Assembly: GCA_023433585.1 (NCBI GenBank)
Contig: JAEZCL010000210.1
Coordinates: 1 to 35,102, forward strand
DNA: 35,102 bases
Direction: 5' to 3'
Source: Pseudomonadota bacterium
Lineage (GTDB): Bacteria; Pseudomonadota; Alphaproteobacteria; Caulobacterales; Caulobacteraceae
The first letter of the stretch is position 1. Each line of letters opens with the position of its first letter. Both the position numbers and the translations under genes were made by a program. The notes under the pieces are model-generated. The model ran no database searches and was not told where the DNA came from. It saw only the letters and a list, made by a program, of their open reading frames with translations. Positions 6,481-14,883 of this stretch are shown piece by piece.

Positions 6481-8322
6481 TCAGCGCGTGCGGAACTGCA
6501 GGTCCGCCAGCCGGGCGTAGAGGCCGCCCCGCGCCGACAGTTCGGCGTGGGTTCCCTCCTCGACCACGCGGCCGTCATCCATGACCACGATGCGGTCCGC
6601 CCGCAGCACCGTGGCCAGGCGGTGGGCGATGACCAGGGTGGTGCGCTCCTCCATGGCCTGATCCAGGGCCGCCTGGACCAGTCGCTCGTTCTCGGCGTCC
6701 AGGGCGCTGGTGGCCTCGTCCAGGAGCAGGATCGGCGCCTCGCGCACCAGGGCGCGGGCGATGGCCAGTCTTTGCCGCTGTCCGCCGGACAGGGACTTGC
6801 CCCGTTCGCCCAGCGGCGTGTCGAAGCCTTCGGGAAGAGCGTCCAGGAAGCCCAGGGCCTGGGCGCGCTCGGCGGCGGCGCGCGCCTCGTCCAGGGTCAC
6901 GTCCTCGCGCCCGAAGCGGATGTTCTCCAGCGCCGAACCGGAGAACAGGGGCGCCTCCTGCGAAACCCAGGCGAAGCGTTCGCGCACCGCTTCGGGATCC
7001 GCCTGGCGCACATCCACCCCGTCGACCCGGACCTCGCCGTCCTGCGGGTCGTAGAACCTCAGCAGCAGGCGGAACACCGTGGACTTGCCCGCGCCGGACG
7101 GGCCGACCAGGGCCACGGTCTCGCCGGGCCGCACGGTCAGGTCGAAGCCTTTCAGGGCGGGCAGGTCCGGCCGCCCCGGATAGGCGAAGGAAATCGCGGA
7201 CATGGCCACTTCGCCGCGTGGCGGGACCGGCAGGGATGCGGGAGCGGACGGCGCGGCGATGGAGGGTTCAGCCTTCATCAGCTCATCGATGCGGGCCATG
7301 GCGCCGGCGGCTTTCTGGACGTCGCCCCAGCTTTCTCCCAGGGCGCCGACAGCCCCGGCGGCGAACACCGACAGCAGCACGAACTGCAGCAGCGTCCCCG
7401 GCGTCATCGCCCCCGCCACCACGTCGCGCGCGCCCAGCCACAGAACCAGGCTGACGCCGCCGAACATGACCACGATGACGAAGGCGGTCATCCAGGCCCG
7501 GGCGGTCATGCGCTTCAGGGAGGCGGCGAAGGCGCCCTCCACCGCCGCGTCGAAGCGGGTGCGGGCGGACGGCTCGCGGCCGAAGGCCTGCACCGTCTCG
7601 AGGGCGTCCACGCTTTCGCCCGCGAAGCCGACCGCGCCGGCGAACTGGTCCTGGGATTCGATGGTCAGGGTTCGCACCTTGCGCCCGAACAGGAACAGCG
7701 GGCCGATCAGGAGCGGCGTTATCAGCATCACCAGGCCGGTCAGCTTGGGGCTGACGATGAACAGCAGCGTCGTGGCCCCGATCAGGGTCAGGACGTTTCT
7801 GAGCGCATAGGAGATCGAGGTGGTCAGAAGCGCGTCCACCAGTTGGATGTCGGTGGTCAGGCGCGACAGCACCTCGCCCGTCCTCATGTGGGTGAAGAAG
7901 GCCGGGTCCAGGCGCAGGATGCGGGCGAACACCGCCTGCCTCAGGTCGGCGATCACGCGCTCGCCGGTCTTGGTGACGTAGAAATAGCGCAGGGCCGTGA
8001 CCAGCCCCAAGGCGACGGCGTTGGCGCCCAGCACCAGGAACCAGACGTCCAGGTTCGCCCCGCCCTCGGCGAAGCCGTTGTCGATGGCGCCGCGCGCGGT
8101 GACCGTCAGACCCAGCGAGGCCGTGGTGGACAGGATCAGCCAGAAGCCCGCCAAAAGGGCGCTGATCTTGTGCCGCATGAGGAAGGGGAGCAGCCGGCCC
8201 AGGGGACGGACGTCGCGTCGCCGCTCGCGTTTCTCGGCGGCCGTGGTCATGGACTCCGCCAGCACCGCCCCCGGATTGGGCCTGTCGTGGTCGGATCGGG
8301 AATGCGGCTCGGCTGCGGTCAT
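6481..8322 (-). CDS. ABC exporter, fused membrane and ATPase domains (MsbA/LmrA type)
   Basis: A 613-residue half-transporter. Residues about 45-330 form the six-helix type I exporter domain, and about 365-610 the ATPase. ATPase motifs in order: Walker A GPSGAGKST (Lys413), Q-loop WVSQEAP, signature LSGGQRQR (about 511), Walker B ILLLDEATSALD (about 530) and switch IAHRLAT. It would work as a homodimer in the inner membrane, exporting a lipid, peptide or drug; the substrate is not determinable, although MsbA-like annotations are usual. The ATG at 8322 is taken because AAGAGG precedes it; an in-frame start at 8406 would only add a low-complexity leader, and ATG 8250 is also possible. Divergent from rpmE. 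Confidence 0.92.
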   Translation of the reverse strand: MTAAEPHSRSDHDRPNPGAVLAESMTTAAEKRERRRDVRPLGRLLPFLMRHKISALLAGFWLILSTTASLGLTVTARGAIDNGFAEGGANLDVWFLVLGANAVALGLVTALRYFYVTKTGERVIADLRQAVFARILRLDPAFFTHMRTGEVLSRLTTDIQLVDALLTTSISYALRNVLTLIGATTLLFIVSPKLTGLVMLITPLLIGPLFLFGRKVRTLTIESQDQFAGAVGFAGESVDALETVQAFGREPSARTRFDAAVEGAFAASLKRMTARAWMTAFVIVVMFGGVSLVLWLGARDVVAGAMTPGTLLQFVLLSVFAAGAVGALGESWGDVQKAAGAMARIDELMKAEPSIAAPSAPASLPVPPRGEVAMSAISFAYPGRPDLPALKGFDLTVRPGETVALVGPSGAGKSTVFRLLLRFYDPQDGEVRVDGVDVRQADPEAVRERFAWVSQEAPLFSGSALENIRFGREDVTLDEARAAAERAQALGFLDALPEGFDTPLGERGKSLSGGQRQRLAIARALVREAPILLLDEATSALDAENERLVQAALDQAMEERTTLVIAHRLATVLRADRIVVMDDGRVVEEGTHAELSARGGLYARLADLQFRTR

Positions 8323-8471
8323 GGCCGCGCCTCTTGCCTCAGAAGGCCCATCGGTGTAAACGCCGCCCCTCTCCCGCCGGGCGTTCCGGCGGGTTTCATG
8401 TTTCAAGCGCGAGGACGGTCGGTATCGTCCTGGACCCAGTCACGGGGCGCTAATCAGGACACGCCGGACCG

Positions 8472-8696
8472 ATGAAAAAGGACATTCATCCCGACTATCA
8501 CTTCATCACCGTGGTGATGACCGACGGGACCACCTATCAGACGCGCTCGACCTACGGCAAGGAAGGCGCGACGCTGAACCTGGACATCGATCCGACCACG
8601 CACCCGGCCTGGACCGGCGGCAACCAGCAGCTTCTGGACCGCGGCGGCCGCGTGTCGCGCTTCACCAACAAGTACGGCGGCTTCCTCAAGAAATAG
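8472..8696 (+). CDS. rpmE: 50S ribosomal protein L31 (zinc-independent form)
   Basis: A 74-residue ribosomal protein starting MKKDIHPDYH and containing GGRVSRFTNKYGGF, both hallmarks of L31. The zinc-binding cysteines of Escherichia coli L31 (two CxxC pairs) are absent: the corresponding positions read VMTDGT and DIDPTTHP, so this is a cysteine-free form, as is usual in alphaproteobacteria. It bridges the subunits in the 70S ribosome. Only a weak AGGA lies upstream. It is monocistronic, ended by a strong terminator at 8733-8759, and divergent from the exporter gene. Confidence 0.96.
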   Translation: MKKDIHPDYHFITVVMTDGTTYQTRSTYGKEGATLNLDIDPTTHPAWTGGNQQLLDRGGRVSRFTNKYGGFLKK

Positions 8697-8732
8697 GCTG
8701 AGGCTTCAAAGCCACAGAACGGCTGAACGGAG

Positions 8733-8759
8733 GCGCCGGTCGATCGACCGGCGCTTTTT
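8733..8759 (+). terminator. Rho-independent terminator after rpmE
   Basis: A perfect 22-bp GC-rich palindrome (8733-8754, arms GCGCCGGTCGA/TCGACCGGCGC) is followed directly by five T residues (8755-8759), 37 bases after the rpmE stop. Confidence 0.85.
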
Positions 8760-8841
8760 GTTTCGCCGGAACGCCGTTAAGGTTCAGGAATGAGGGAAAG
8801 CGGCGTCCCGCAGGACGCCTACAGGACCGGGCTTTGACGTG

Positions 8842-10431
8842 ATGAATCGACGGGAATTGACGTTGGGCGCCGCCGCTGCGGCCCTGGCTTCCACGGTCCA
8901 GGCGCAGACGCCCTACACCAGCCTGCCGGACGTTCCGGCCCAGCCGCCGCGCGATCCGGCCGCCCGCGCCTTCTACGACAGCTTCAATCTGCAGCTCGGT
9001 CGCGCGCCCGCCGCGCTCCAGCCGGATCTGCGCCGCCTCTACGAAATGGCGGGCTGGCGGCCGATCTGGACGCCGGCGCGCATCCGCGTGCTGGGCCAGG
9101 TGGCCGAGCGGGCCGAGCGGCACGGCCTGTCGGGGGCGGACTTCTTCGATTTCGCCGGCCTGGCGTCCGATCCGGCCAGCGCGGAGCTGCGCACCTCCGT
9201 GGCGGCCCTGGACTACGCCCGGGTCCTGGCCGAAGGCCGGGTGCGCCCCGAGACCGTCGAAAACCTGTGGGAGATGCAGAAAAACCGCGTCGATCTGGCC
9301 GGCGGCCTGCATGAGGCCGTGACGCGCGAGCGCCTGCTGGACTGGTTCGAGGCCCTGGCGCCGGCCGACATCGGCTACACCAACCTGTCCGCAGGCTATG
9401 TGCGCTATCGCCGCCTGATAAACGAGACCGGCGGATGGCCGGGCTTTCAGCAGGGCGCGACCATCGAACCGGGCGCTTCGGACCCCCGCGTCGCGGCCCT
9501 GCGCGCGCGCCTGGCGGCCGAAGGCGACCTGAGCGCCCGCGAGGAGCGCGACATCGCCCTGGGCGGCGACGTTTACGGTCCGGAACTGGTCGAGGCGGTG
9601 CGCGGCTTCCAGCTGCGTCACGGCCTGGGCGTGGACGGCCGCATCGGCCCGGCGACCCAGCGATCCCTGTCGGCCTCGGCCGAGGACCGGGCGCGCCAGA
9701 TCGCCTTGAACCTGGAGCGGCGCCGCTGGCTGAAGCGGGAATTGGCGCCCGAGCGCATCGAGGTGAACACCGCCGCAGCCATCATGGTCTACTGGAAGGA
9801 CGACCGCCCGGTGCACTCAAACCGGGTCGTGGTCGGCACCGCCGCCAACCAGACGCCGAGCCTGGAAAAGCCCTTCGCCTCGGTGGTGGCCAATCCACCC
9901 TGGTATGTGCCGGCTTCCATCGCCAGGAATGAGATCCTGCCGCGCGGCGCCGGCTATCTGGCGTCACAGAACATGTACATCGGCCCGGCGGGTAATGTGA
10001 TCCAGCGCGCCGGGCCCAACGCCGCCCTGGGTTATGTGAAGTTCGAGCTGCGCGACAGCCACGCCATCTTCCTGCACGACACCCCGTCCAAGGCTGCCTT
10101 CAACAGCGCCTTCCGCCATCGGAGTCATGGCTGCGTGCGGGTGCAGAACGCGGTGGATTTCGCCCGTCTTCTGCTGTCGCCGGACCCGTCGCGTCTGGGC
10201 CAGTTCGACACGGCTCTGGACAGCCGCCGCACGCAGCGGGTCGAGACGGGCCGCGAGATCAGCGTGCGGTTGCTCTACTGGACCGCCTTCGTGGACGGGC
10301 AGGGACGGGTGGCGTTCCGCGAGGACGTCTATGACCGGGACGCCCGGCTGGCCGAGGCCCTGGGCATCCACATCAGCCTGCCGCGCCCCGTGGACGCCGC
10401 GCGCCCGGCCGAGGAGGACGTGGGGCCGTAG
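8842..10431 (+). CDS. L,D-transpeptidase of the YcbB/LdtD type
   Basis: A 529-residue periplasmic enzyme that makes 3-3 cross-links in peptidoglycan. It has an N-terminal export signal with twin arginines (NRRELTLGAAAA) and AQA-type cleavage, a scaffold region (about 40-220), a peptidoglycan-binding domain around residues 245-280 (FQLRHGLGVDGRIGPAT), and a C-terminal YkuD domain with the catalytic motif SHGCVRV (Cys431, His429). The domain order and size match E. coli LdtD (YcbB). The start is GTG 8839 or ATG 8842, two adjacent codons; the ATG is preferred, with AGGA upstream. The gene follows the rpmE terminator and appears to be transcribed alone. It complements the class A penicillin-binding protein at 32838. 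Confidence 0.92.
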   Translation: MNRRELTLGAAAAALASTVQAQTPYTSLPDVPAQPPRDPAARAFYDSFNLQLGRAPAALQPDLRRLYEMAGWRPIWTPARIRVLGQVAERAERHGLSGADFFDFAGLASDPASAELRTSVAALDYARVLAEGRVRPETVENLWEMQKNRVDLAGGLHEAVTRERLLDWFEALAPADIGYTNLSAGYVRYRRLINETGGWPGFQQGATIEPGASDPRVAALRARLAAEGDLSAREERDIALGGDVYGPELVEAVRGFQLRHGLGVDGRIGPATQRSLSASAEDRARQIALNLERRRWLKRELAPERIEVNTAAAIMVYWKDDRPVHSNRVVVGTAANQTPSLEKPFASVVANPPWYVPASIARNEILPRGAGYLASQNMYIGPAGNVIQRAGPNAALGYVKFELRDSHAIFLHDTPSKAAFNSAFRHRSHGCVRVQNAVDFARLLLSPDPSRLGQFDTALDSRRTQRVETGREISVRLLYWTAFVDGQGRVAFREDVYDRDARLAEALGIHISLPRPVDAARPAEEDVGP

Positions 10432-10453
10432 GCGGAGCTTCCCTCCCGGCCCG

Positions 10454-10960
10454 TCAGCCGCCGAAGGCGGCGGCCAGGCGGTCGATCTGATTCTGGACAG
10501 GATTGGGCGCTTCGGGCGCCGCCTCGTCGCCGTACATGCGTCGGTCCAGGTAGAGCACGCGGTCATAAAGCTTTTCGGCGCGCACCAGATACTCCACCAG
10601 GGCGATGGGCAACTCCGGATGACTGGGCGTCTCGATCTTGCGTTCGGTCAGGCGGTATCGCGGCTCGCCCGCCGCCTCATGCGCCATGTCGCCCTCGCGC
10701 ACAGCGCGTTGAACCAGCAGCCAGGATGCGATCTGCATCAGGCGCGTGGTCAGCTTCATGCTCTCTGCGGCGTAGGCCAGGGCGGCGGCGCGCGACAGGA
10801 GCCTGGATTCGCGCCGCCCGTCCCCGTCCAGATAGGCGGCGGTGTCCTCCACCAGCTCCATGCCTTCGCGGAAGGTGCGGTCGAAAAGCTCCGAACGCGG
10901 GAAATCGCCCCCATAAGCGGGAATTTCGCTCCGCGACCCGTCGGCGGTGGTTTCAGACAT
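10454..10960 (-). CDS. rcdA: RcdA, regulator of CtrA degradation (DUF1465)
   Basis: A 168-residue, largely helical soluble protein of the DUF1465 family. Diagnostic segments are SELFDRTFREGMELVE and SMKLTTRLMQIASWLL, which form the helical bundle. In Caulobacter crescentus the member RcdA is an adaptor that joins CpdR-primed ClpXP and, with PopA bound to c-di-GMP, delivers CtrA and other substrates for destruction at the swarmer-to-stalked transition. The acidic, disordered-looking C-terminus (EAAPEAPNP) also fits. ATG 10960 is preceded by GGAAGAG. A DUF1192 gene lies just upstream on the same strand, an arrangement conserved in alphaproteobacteria as I recall. The family assignment is firm; the cell-cycle role is transferred from Caulobacter. 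Confidence 0.85.
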   Translation of the reverse strand: MSETTADGSRSEIPAYGGDFPRSELFDRTFREGMELVEDTAAYLDGDGRRESRLLSRAAALAYAAESMKLTTRLMQIASWLLVQRAVREGDMAHEAAGEPRYRLTERKIETPSHPELPIALVEYLVRAEKLYDRVLYLDRRMYGDEAAPEAPNPVQNQIDRLAAAFGG

Positions 10961-11056
10961 GCACTCTTCCCGGCGGGCGCCCGATCACGGCGTCCATGCC
11001 GACGCCTCCGGCCCGTGATGTGCAACCTGTATGCCAGATTGGGGCCGGATGCGTCA

Positions 11057-11287
11057 TCAGGATTTGAAATTGAACAGGGCGTCGGCGGCGCTCTTGCGTG
11101 ACCGCTTGCCGTCCCGCGCCTGTTCACAGCGGGCGATCTCGGCCTTCAGCGCCGCGATGCGCTCGTCCAGCTCCTCGACCGCGTAGAGATCCAGATCTTC
11201 ACGGGCCAGGGCCGCCAGGGCCGCGCCGCGTGCGGGACGGGGATCCAGATCATCGAACACCACCGCAGCCTCCTCGCCTTCCAGCAT
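11057..11287 (-). CDS. DUF1192 family small protein
   Basis: A 76-residue protein with the DUF1192 core: an acidic FDDLDPRP beginning, then YAVEELDERIAALKAEIARCEQ, a probable coiled coil, and a short C-terminal AADALF segment. The family has no known function and is conserved beside DUF1465 and quinone oxidoreductase genes. The start is taken as ATG 11287; the frame stays open upstream but overlaps the divergent oxidoreductase gene, and an internal GTG near FDDLD is an alternative. A gap of 96 bases separates it from rcdA downstream, so co-transcription is likely but not certain. Confidence 0.8.
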   Translation of the reverse strand: MLEGEEAAVVFDDLDPRPARGAALAALAREDLDLYAVEELDERIAALKAEIARCEQARDGKRSRKSAADALFNFKS

Positions 11288-11341
11288 CAGCCCGAAGCCC
11301 CTATGAGAACGCCTCACAGTCGAGGAATGCAAGGGATGCCC

Positions 11342-12313
11342 ATGCGGGTGATCGAGATCGAAGGGGGGCGTGGGCCGGCCGAGGCGCTCAGGATCGGCGA
11401 GCGGCCGACGCCCGCGCCAGGGCCGGGCCAGGTCCTGATCCGAGTGCGCGCGGCCGGCGTCAATCGGCCGGACATCCTTCAGCGCAAGGGACTCTATCCT
11501 CCGCCGCCGGGCGCTTCGGACGTGATGGGGCTGGAGATCGCGGGCGAGATCGAGACGCTCGGCGCGGGCGTGGAGCGCTGGCGGGCCGGAGACCGCGTCT
11601 GCGCTCTTCTTGGCGGCGGCGGCTATGCGGACTACGCCGTGGCCGACGCCGGACATGTGCTGCCCATCCCTGAATCCCTTGACTTCATCCAGGCCGCCGC
11701 CCTGCCCGAAACCGCCTTCACGGTCTGGGCCAACGTCTTCGAGGACGGCCGGCTGAAGGCGGGCGAGACCCTGCTGGTCCACGGCGCCACCTCGGGCATC
11801 GGGGTCATGGCCGTTCAGGCGGCCAGGGCGGCCGGCGCCCGCGTCATCGCCACCGGACGCGGGGCGGACAAGGCCGAGGCGGCCCGCCGACTGGGCGCCG
11901 ACATCGCCGTGGACGCCTCGGACGGGCGGTTCCTGGAGGCGGTGCGCGAAGCCGGCGGCGCGGACGTGGTGCTGGACATGGTCGGCGCCGCCTACGCCGA
12001 GCAGAACCTTGAGGCCCTGAAGCCCGGCGGGCGCTGGGTGGTCATCGCCTTTCAGTCCGGCGGCCTGGCCCAGGTGGACCTGTCGCGCATCATGCGGTCC
12101 CGGCTGGTCCTGACCGGCTCCACCCTGCGTGCGCGCCCTCGGGAGGAGAAGACGCGGCTGACGCGCGCGGTGGAGGCGGGGCTGTGGCCCTGGGTCGTCG
12201 AGGGACGCATCCGCCCGGTGATCGACGCCGTCTATCCGCTGGACCAGGCCGCCGCCGCCCATGCGCGGCTGGAGAGCGGCGGCCATGTGGGCAAGGTGGT
12301 GCTGACGCCCTGA
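11342..12313 (+). CDS. NAD(P)H-quinone oxidoreductase, zinc-independent MDR family
   Basis: A 323-residue medium-chain dehydrogenase/reductase. The GroES-like N-terminal half carries the QOR/PIG3-type motif AGVNRPDILQRKG (about residues 38-50), and the Rossmann half has HGATSGIGVMAVQ (about 146-158). The structural and catalytic zinc ligands of alcohol dehydrogenases are absent, as expected for quinone oxidoreductases, which reduce quinones with NADPH in the cytoplasm. Several in-frame ATGs exist (11303, 11327, 11336, 11342); 11342 is chosen for AAGGG six bases upstream and for the family N-terminus MRVIEI. Divergent from the DUF1192 gene, convergent with the lipoprotein gene at 12321. Confidence 0.92.
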   Translation: MRVIEIEGGRGPAEALRIGERPTPAPGPGQVLIRVRAAGVNRPDILQRKGLYPPPPGASDVMGLEIAGEIETLGAGVERWRAGDRVCALLGGGGYADYAVADAGHVLPIPESLDFIQAAALPETAFTVWANVFEDGRLKAGETLLVHGATSGIGVMAVQAARAAGARVIATGRGADKAEAARRLGADIAVDASDGRFLEAVREAGGADVVLDMVGAAYAEQNLEALKPGGRWVVIAFQSGGLAQVDLSRIMRSRLVLTGSTLRARPREEKTRLTRAVEAGLWPWVVEGRIRPVIDAVYPLDQAAAAHARLESGGHVGKVVLTP

Positions 12314-12320
12314 TCGCGGA

Positions 12321-12971
12321 TCAGAATTCCCACCAGCTGGCGCCGGGGTCCTGTTCGCCCGGCTCGGCGTACTGCTGGCCCCAGGTCATCATCATCAGGA
12401 GGCGGTGGCTGCGGATGGTGTACTGGCCGATCATGGGGGCGACGGCGGCGATGGGCGCGCCGTCCTCGGCCCGATAGATGAAGCCCGAGAACTCGGCCAC
12501 GCCGGTGCGGTCGCGGCGGTTGTAGAGGGACAGCTCCGGGAAGGACACGACCCGGTAGTCCGACAGCGGGATGCTCATGGCCGGCACGCCCAGCAGGCGG
12601 CGCATCTGCTCCAGCGACAGGGCGCCGGCGCGAATCTCGAAGATCACGTCCGCCTGGTCGCGGTTGCGGGCCAGGGCGTATCCGGCTTCCGACAGGGCGC
12701 CGCGAATGGCGCTGATGGCGTAGGGTGCCGACTCGGCCCGGAAATAGGTCTCGTCCACGAACACCGCAGTCCCGGCGGGCACCGGCAGGGTCAGTCCGTC
12801 CACCGCCCGGTCGGCGGCCCGGGCCGTCAGAAGCTGTTCGGTGGCGGTGCGCGAGGGGTTGGTTTCGGTGGTCGAGGCGCAGGCGGCCATCAGCGCCGCC
12901 GTCAGGCCGACGGCGAGCAGCGCCGCCGCACGCGGAAGGCGGTTCGGCCGTGTCAGGAATCCAGCCGTCAC
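12321..12971 (-). CDS. Lipoprotein of unknown function, last gene of a three-gene operon
   Basis: A 216-residue precursor. After a basic N-region and a hydrophobic core comes the lipobox LMAAC, so it is lipidated and probably sorted to the outer membrane. The mature domain begins ETNPSRTATEQLL and contains a conserved-looking GTAVFVDETYF and a central alpha/beta portion; it resembles a family of uncharacterised lipoproteins (possibly DUF6655, from memory), but I cannot confirm that. The GTG at 12971 overlaps the gloA TGA as GTGA, showing coupling; GTG 12974 is one codon further up. The C-terminus is rich in tryptophan and acidic residues. Function unknown. Confidence 0.75.
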   Translation of the reverse strand: MTAGFLTRPNRLPRAAALLAVGLTAALMAACASTTETNPSRTATEQLLTARAADRAVDGLTLPVPAGTAVFVDETYFRAESAPYAISAIRGALSEAGYALARNRDQADVIFEIRAGALSLEQMRRLLGVPAMSIPLSDYRVVSFPELSLYNRRDRTGVAEFSGFIYRAEDGAPIAAVAPMIGQYTIRSHRLLMMMTWGQQYAEPGEQDPGASWWEF

Positions 12972-13408
12972 CACGAACCCGTGTTGGGCATCGAGGCCCA
13001 GGGTTCGGCCGGGGCCAGCGGCTCGCCTTCCTGCAGCAGCTCGATGGAGATGCCGTCCGGCGAGCGCACAAAAGCCATGTGGCCGTCGCGCGGTGGGCGG
13101 TTGATGGTCACCCCGCCGTCCATCAGGCGCGCGCAGGCCGCGTAGATGTCGTCGACCCGATAGGCCAGGTGACCGAAATTGCGCCCGCCCGTGTAATCCT
13201 CGGCGTCCCAGTTGTAGGTCAGCTCCACCTCGGGCGACCGCTCGGCGGCCGAACGCGCCCTGTCCTTGGGCGCGGCGAGGAAGACCAGGGTGTAGCGGCC
13301 CTTCTCGTTGTCCATGCGCCGCACCTCCTCAAGGCCCAGAAGGTCGCGGTAGAAGCGCAGCGACGCCTCCAGGTCCTTCACCCGAACCATGGTGTGCAGG
13401 TAGCGCAT
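12968..13408 (-). CDS. gloA: Lactoylglutathione lyase (glyoxalase I)
   Basis: A 146-residue VOC-fold metalloenzyme that isomerises the methylglyoxal-glutathione hemithioacetal to S-lactoylglutathione. The four metal ligands are in place: His5 (YLHTMVRV), Glu62 (VELTYNW), His80 (FGHLAYRV) and Glu123 (ISIELLQ). Length and spacing match E. coli GloA (His5, Glu56, His74, Glu122). It also has the ESLRFY-like helix after the first strand. It follows the zinc-finger gene by three bases and overlaps the lipoprotein gene by four, so the three form one operon. ATG 13408 is the natural start, with AAGGACC-like purines upstream being weak. Confidence 0.95.
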   Translation of the reverse strand: MRYLHTMVRVKDLEASLRFYRDLLGLEEVRRMDNEKGRYTLVFLAAPKDRARSAAERSPEVELTYNWDAEDYTGGRNFGHLAYRVDDIYAACARLMDGGVTINRPPRDGHMAFVRSPDGISIELLQEGEPLAPAEPWASMPNTGSW

Positions 13409-13411
13409 GGC

Positions 13412-13651
13412 TCAGTGCGCCTCGTCGTGGCGCGGGGCCGGGTCCAGATATTCGTTCTCGGGAACGGGATGCGCGCCCAGCACGAAGCGGCGGTCACAAT
13501 AGCCGCACTCCACGAAGTCCTCGTCGCCCATGTCCATATAGACCAGAGGATGGCCCAGCGCGCCGCCGCCGCCGTCGCAGGCGACCCGGCGGGACGTCAC
13601 CACGATCTCTTCGGGCGGCGGAACGGGAATGTCGGGATGGCGCGGCGGCAT
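13412..13651 (-). CDS. CHCC zinc-finger protein (NDUFS6-like)
   Basis: A 79-residue protein with the zf-CHCC pattern: Cys in VACDGGG, His in LGHPLV, then ECGYC giving two cysteines that would bind one zinc ion. The same domain forms the mitochondrial complex I accessory subunit NDUFS6, and in alphaproteobacteria small homologs associate with NADH dehydrogenase, so a role at complex I is plausible although the gene lies far from any nuo gene seen here. ATG 13651 fits the usual MPPRHPDIP beginning and has GAG upstream; ATG 13690 in frame would add 13 residues. It is the first gene of the operon with gloA and a lipoprotein gene. Confidence 0.85.
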   Translation of the reverse strand: MPPRHPDIPVPPPEEIVVTSRRVACDGGGGALGHPLVYMDMGDEDFVECGYCDRRFVLGAHPVPENEYLDPAPRHDEAH

Positions 13652-13754
13652 AATCAGCTCGTGATCTTGGCGTGGGGAGTAAGGCGGCATACCTACGGCT
13701 CGCGCCCCAAGGCGTCAATTTCGCAGCCGCCCCGCTTCCACCGCTCCGAGCCGA

Positions 13755-14768
13755 ATGACCCAGCCCGACGCCGCCCCGCCCGAAAACGACCCGGAAAGCG
13801 CCCCGGAAAGCGCCCCAGAAAACGCTATCGAGGTGCGGGGCCTCGAGAAGACCTATGCCGGAAACCGCAAGTCGCCGCCCAAGACCGCCCTGCACGGCGT
13901 CGATCTGGTGGTGCCGCGCGGCGCCATGTTCGGACTGCTGGGCCCCAACGGGGCGGGCAAATCGACCCTGATAAACATCCTGGCGGGGGTGGTGAGGAAA
14001 TCGGCGGGGACCGTCTCCATCTGGGGCCGCGACATCGACCGGCGTCCGCGCGACGCCCGCGCCGCCCTGGGCGTCGTGTCCCAGGAGATCGTGGCCGACG
14101 TGTTCTTCACCCCGCGCGAGGCGCTGGAGGTTCAGGCCGGCTTCTACGGCGTGCCCGCCGAGGCGCGGCGCTCCGACGAGCTGCTGGCGGCGCTGGGCCT
14201 ATCGGACAAGGCCAACGCCTATGTGCGGGCGCTGTCCGGCGGCATGAAGCGGCGGCTGATGGTGGCCAAGGCGCTGGTGCACAATCCGCCGATCCTGATC
14301 CTGGACGAGCCCACCGCAGGGGTGGACGTGGAGTTGCGCCGCCAGCTCTGGGAATACGTGCGCCGCATCAACGCCGAGGGCGTGACCATCCTCCTGACCA
14401 CCCACTATCTGGAGGAGGCGCAGGAGCTGTGCGACACCATCGCCATCGTCAACCACGGCCGGGTGGTGGCGTGCGAGCCGACGGCCCAGCTGCTGACGCG
14501 CCTGGACACCCGCAATGTGGTGGTGACCCCGCTGGAGCCCCTGGACGCGGCGCCGGAGCTGAAGGGATTCGAGGTGAGACCCCGCCCGGGCGGTTCGTTC
14601 GCGGTCACCTACCGCACCGGCGAATCCAGCGTCGAGCAGGTGCTGGCGGCGGTGCGCAGGGCCGGCGTCGGCATCCGCGACATTGCCACCGAAGACCCTG
14701 ATCTGGAAGACGTCTTCCTGGCCCTGACCTATGGCGATGCGGCCCAGCCGGACCCCACCCGGGACTGA
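13755..14768 (+). CDS. ABC transporter ATP-binding protein (ABC-2 type) without adjacent permease
   Basis: A 337-residue cytoplasmic ATPase of the multidrug/polysaccharide (ABC-2, CcmA-like) class. Motifs in order: Walker A GPNGAGKST (about 66-74), Q-loop VVSQE, signature LSGGMKRRL, Walker B ILILDEPTAGVD and TTHYLEEA. The first 28 residues are a low-complexity ESAPESAPEN stretch encoded by short tandem copies of a 12-base unit. A C-terminal extension after about residue 240 is normal for this class. The partner permease is not next to it: a peptide transporter follows after 115 bases. Such genes normally sit beside an ABC-2 permease, so the partner must be elsewhere. Weak Shine-Dalgarno (GAG) upstream of ATG 13755. 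Confidence 0.88.
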   Translation: MTQPDAAPPENDPESAPESAPENAIEVRGLEKTYAGNRKSPPKTALHGVDLVVPRGAMFGLLGPNGAGKSTLINILAGVVRKSAGTVSIWGRDIDRRPRDARAALGVVSQEIVADVFFTPREALEVQAGFYGVPAEARRSDELLAALGLSDKANAYVRALSGGMKRRLMVAKALVHNPPILILDEPTAGVDVELRRQLWEYVRRINAEGVTILLTTHYLEEAQELCDTIAIVNHGRVVACEPTAQLLTRLDTRNVVVTPLEPLDAAPELKGFEVRPRPGGSFAVTYRTGESSVEQVLAAVRRAGVGIRDIATEDPDLEDVFLALTYGDAAQPDPTRD

Positions 14769-14883
14769 TCCGGCGCGATTCCGCCTGTCCCGAATCCGCA
14801 CAGCGCCCTTGTGACGAAACCGCGACCGTGCTGGTTATGCGCCTTCGCGCCATGTTGGGCGCAAGGCTTAGGGAGCTACGCCG

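Noticed and set aside
6547..8475. A 642-codon open frame on the plus strand opposite the ABC exporter
   Set aside because: Rich in Gln, Gly, His and Arg without domains; the exporter on the minus strand has all Walker and signature motifs.
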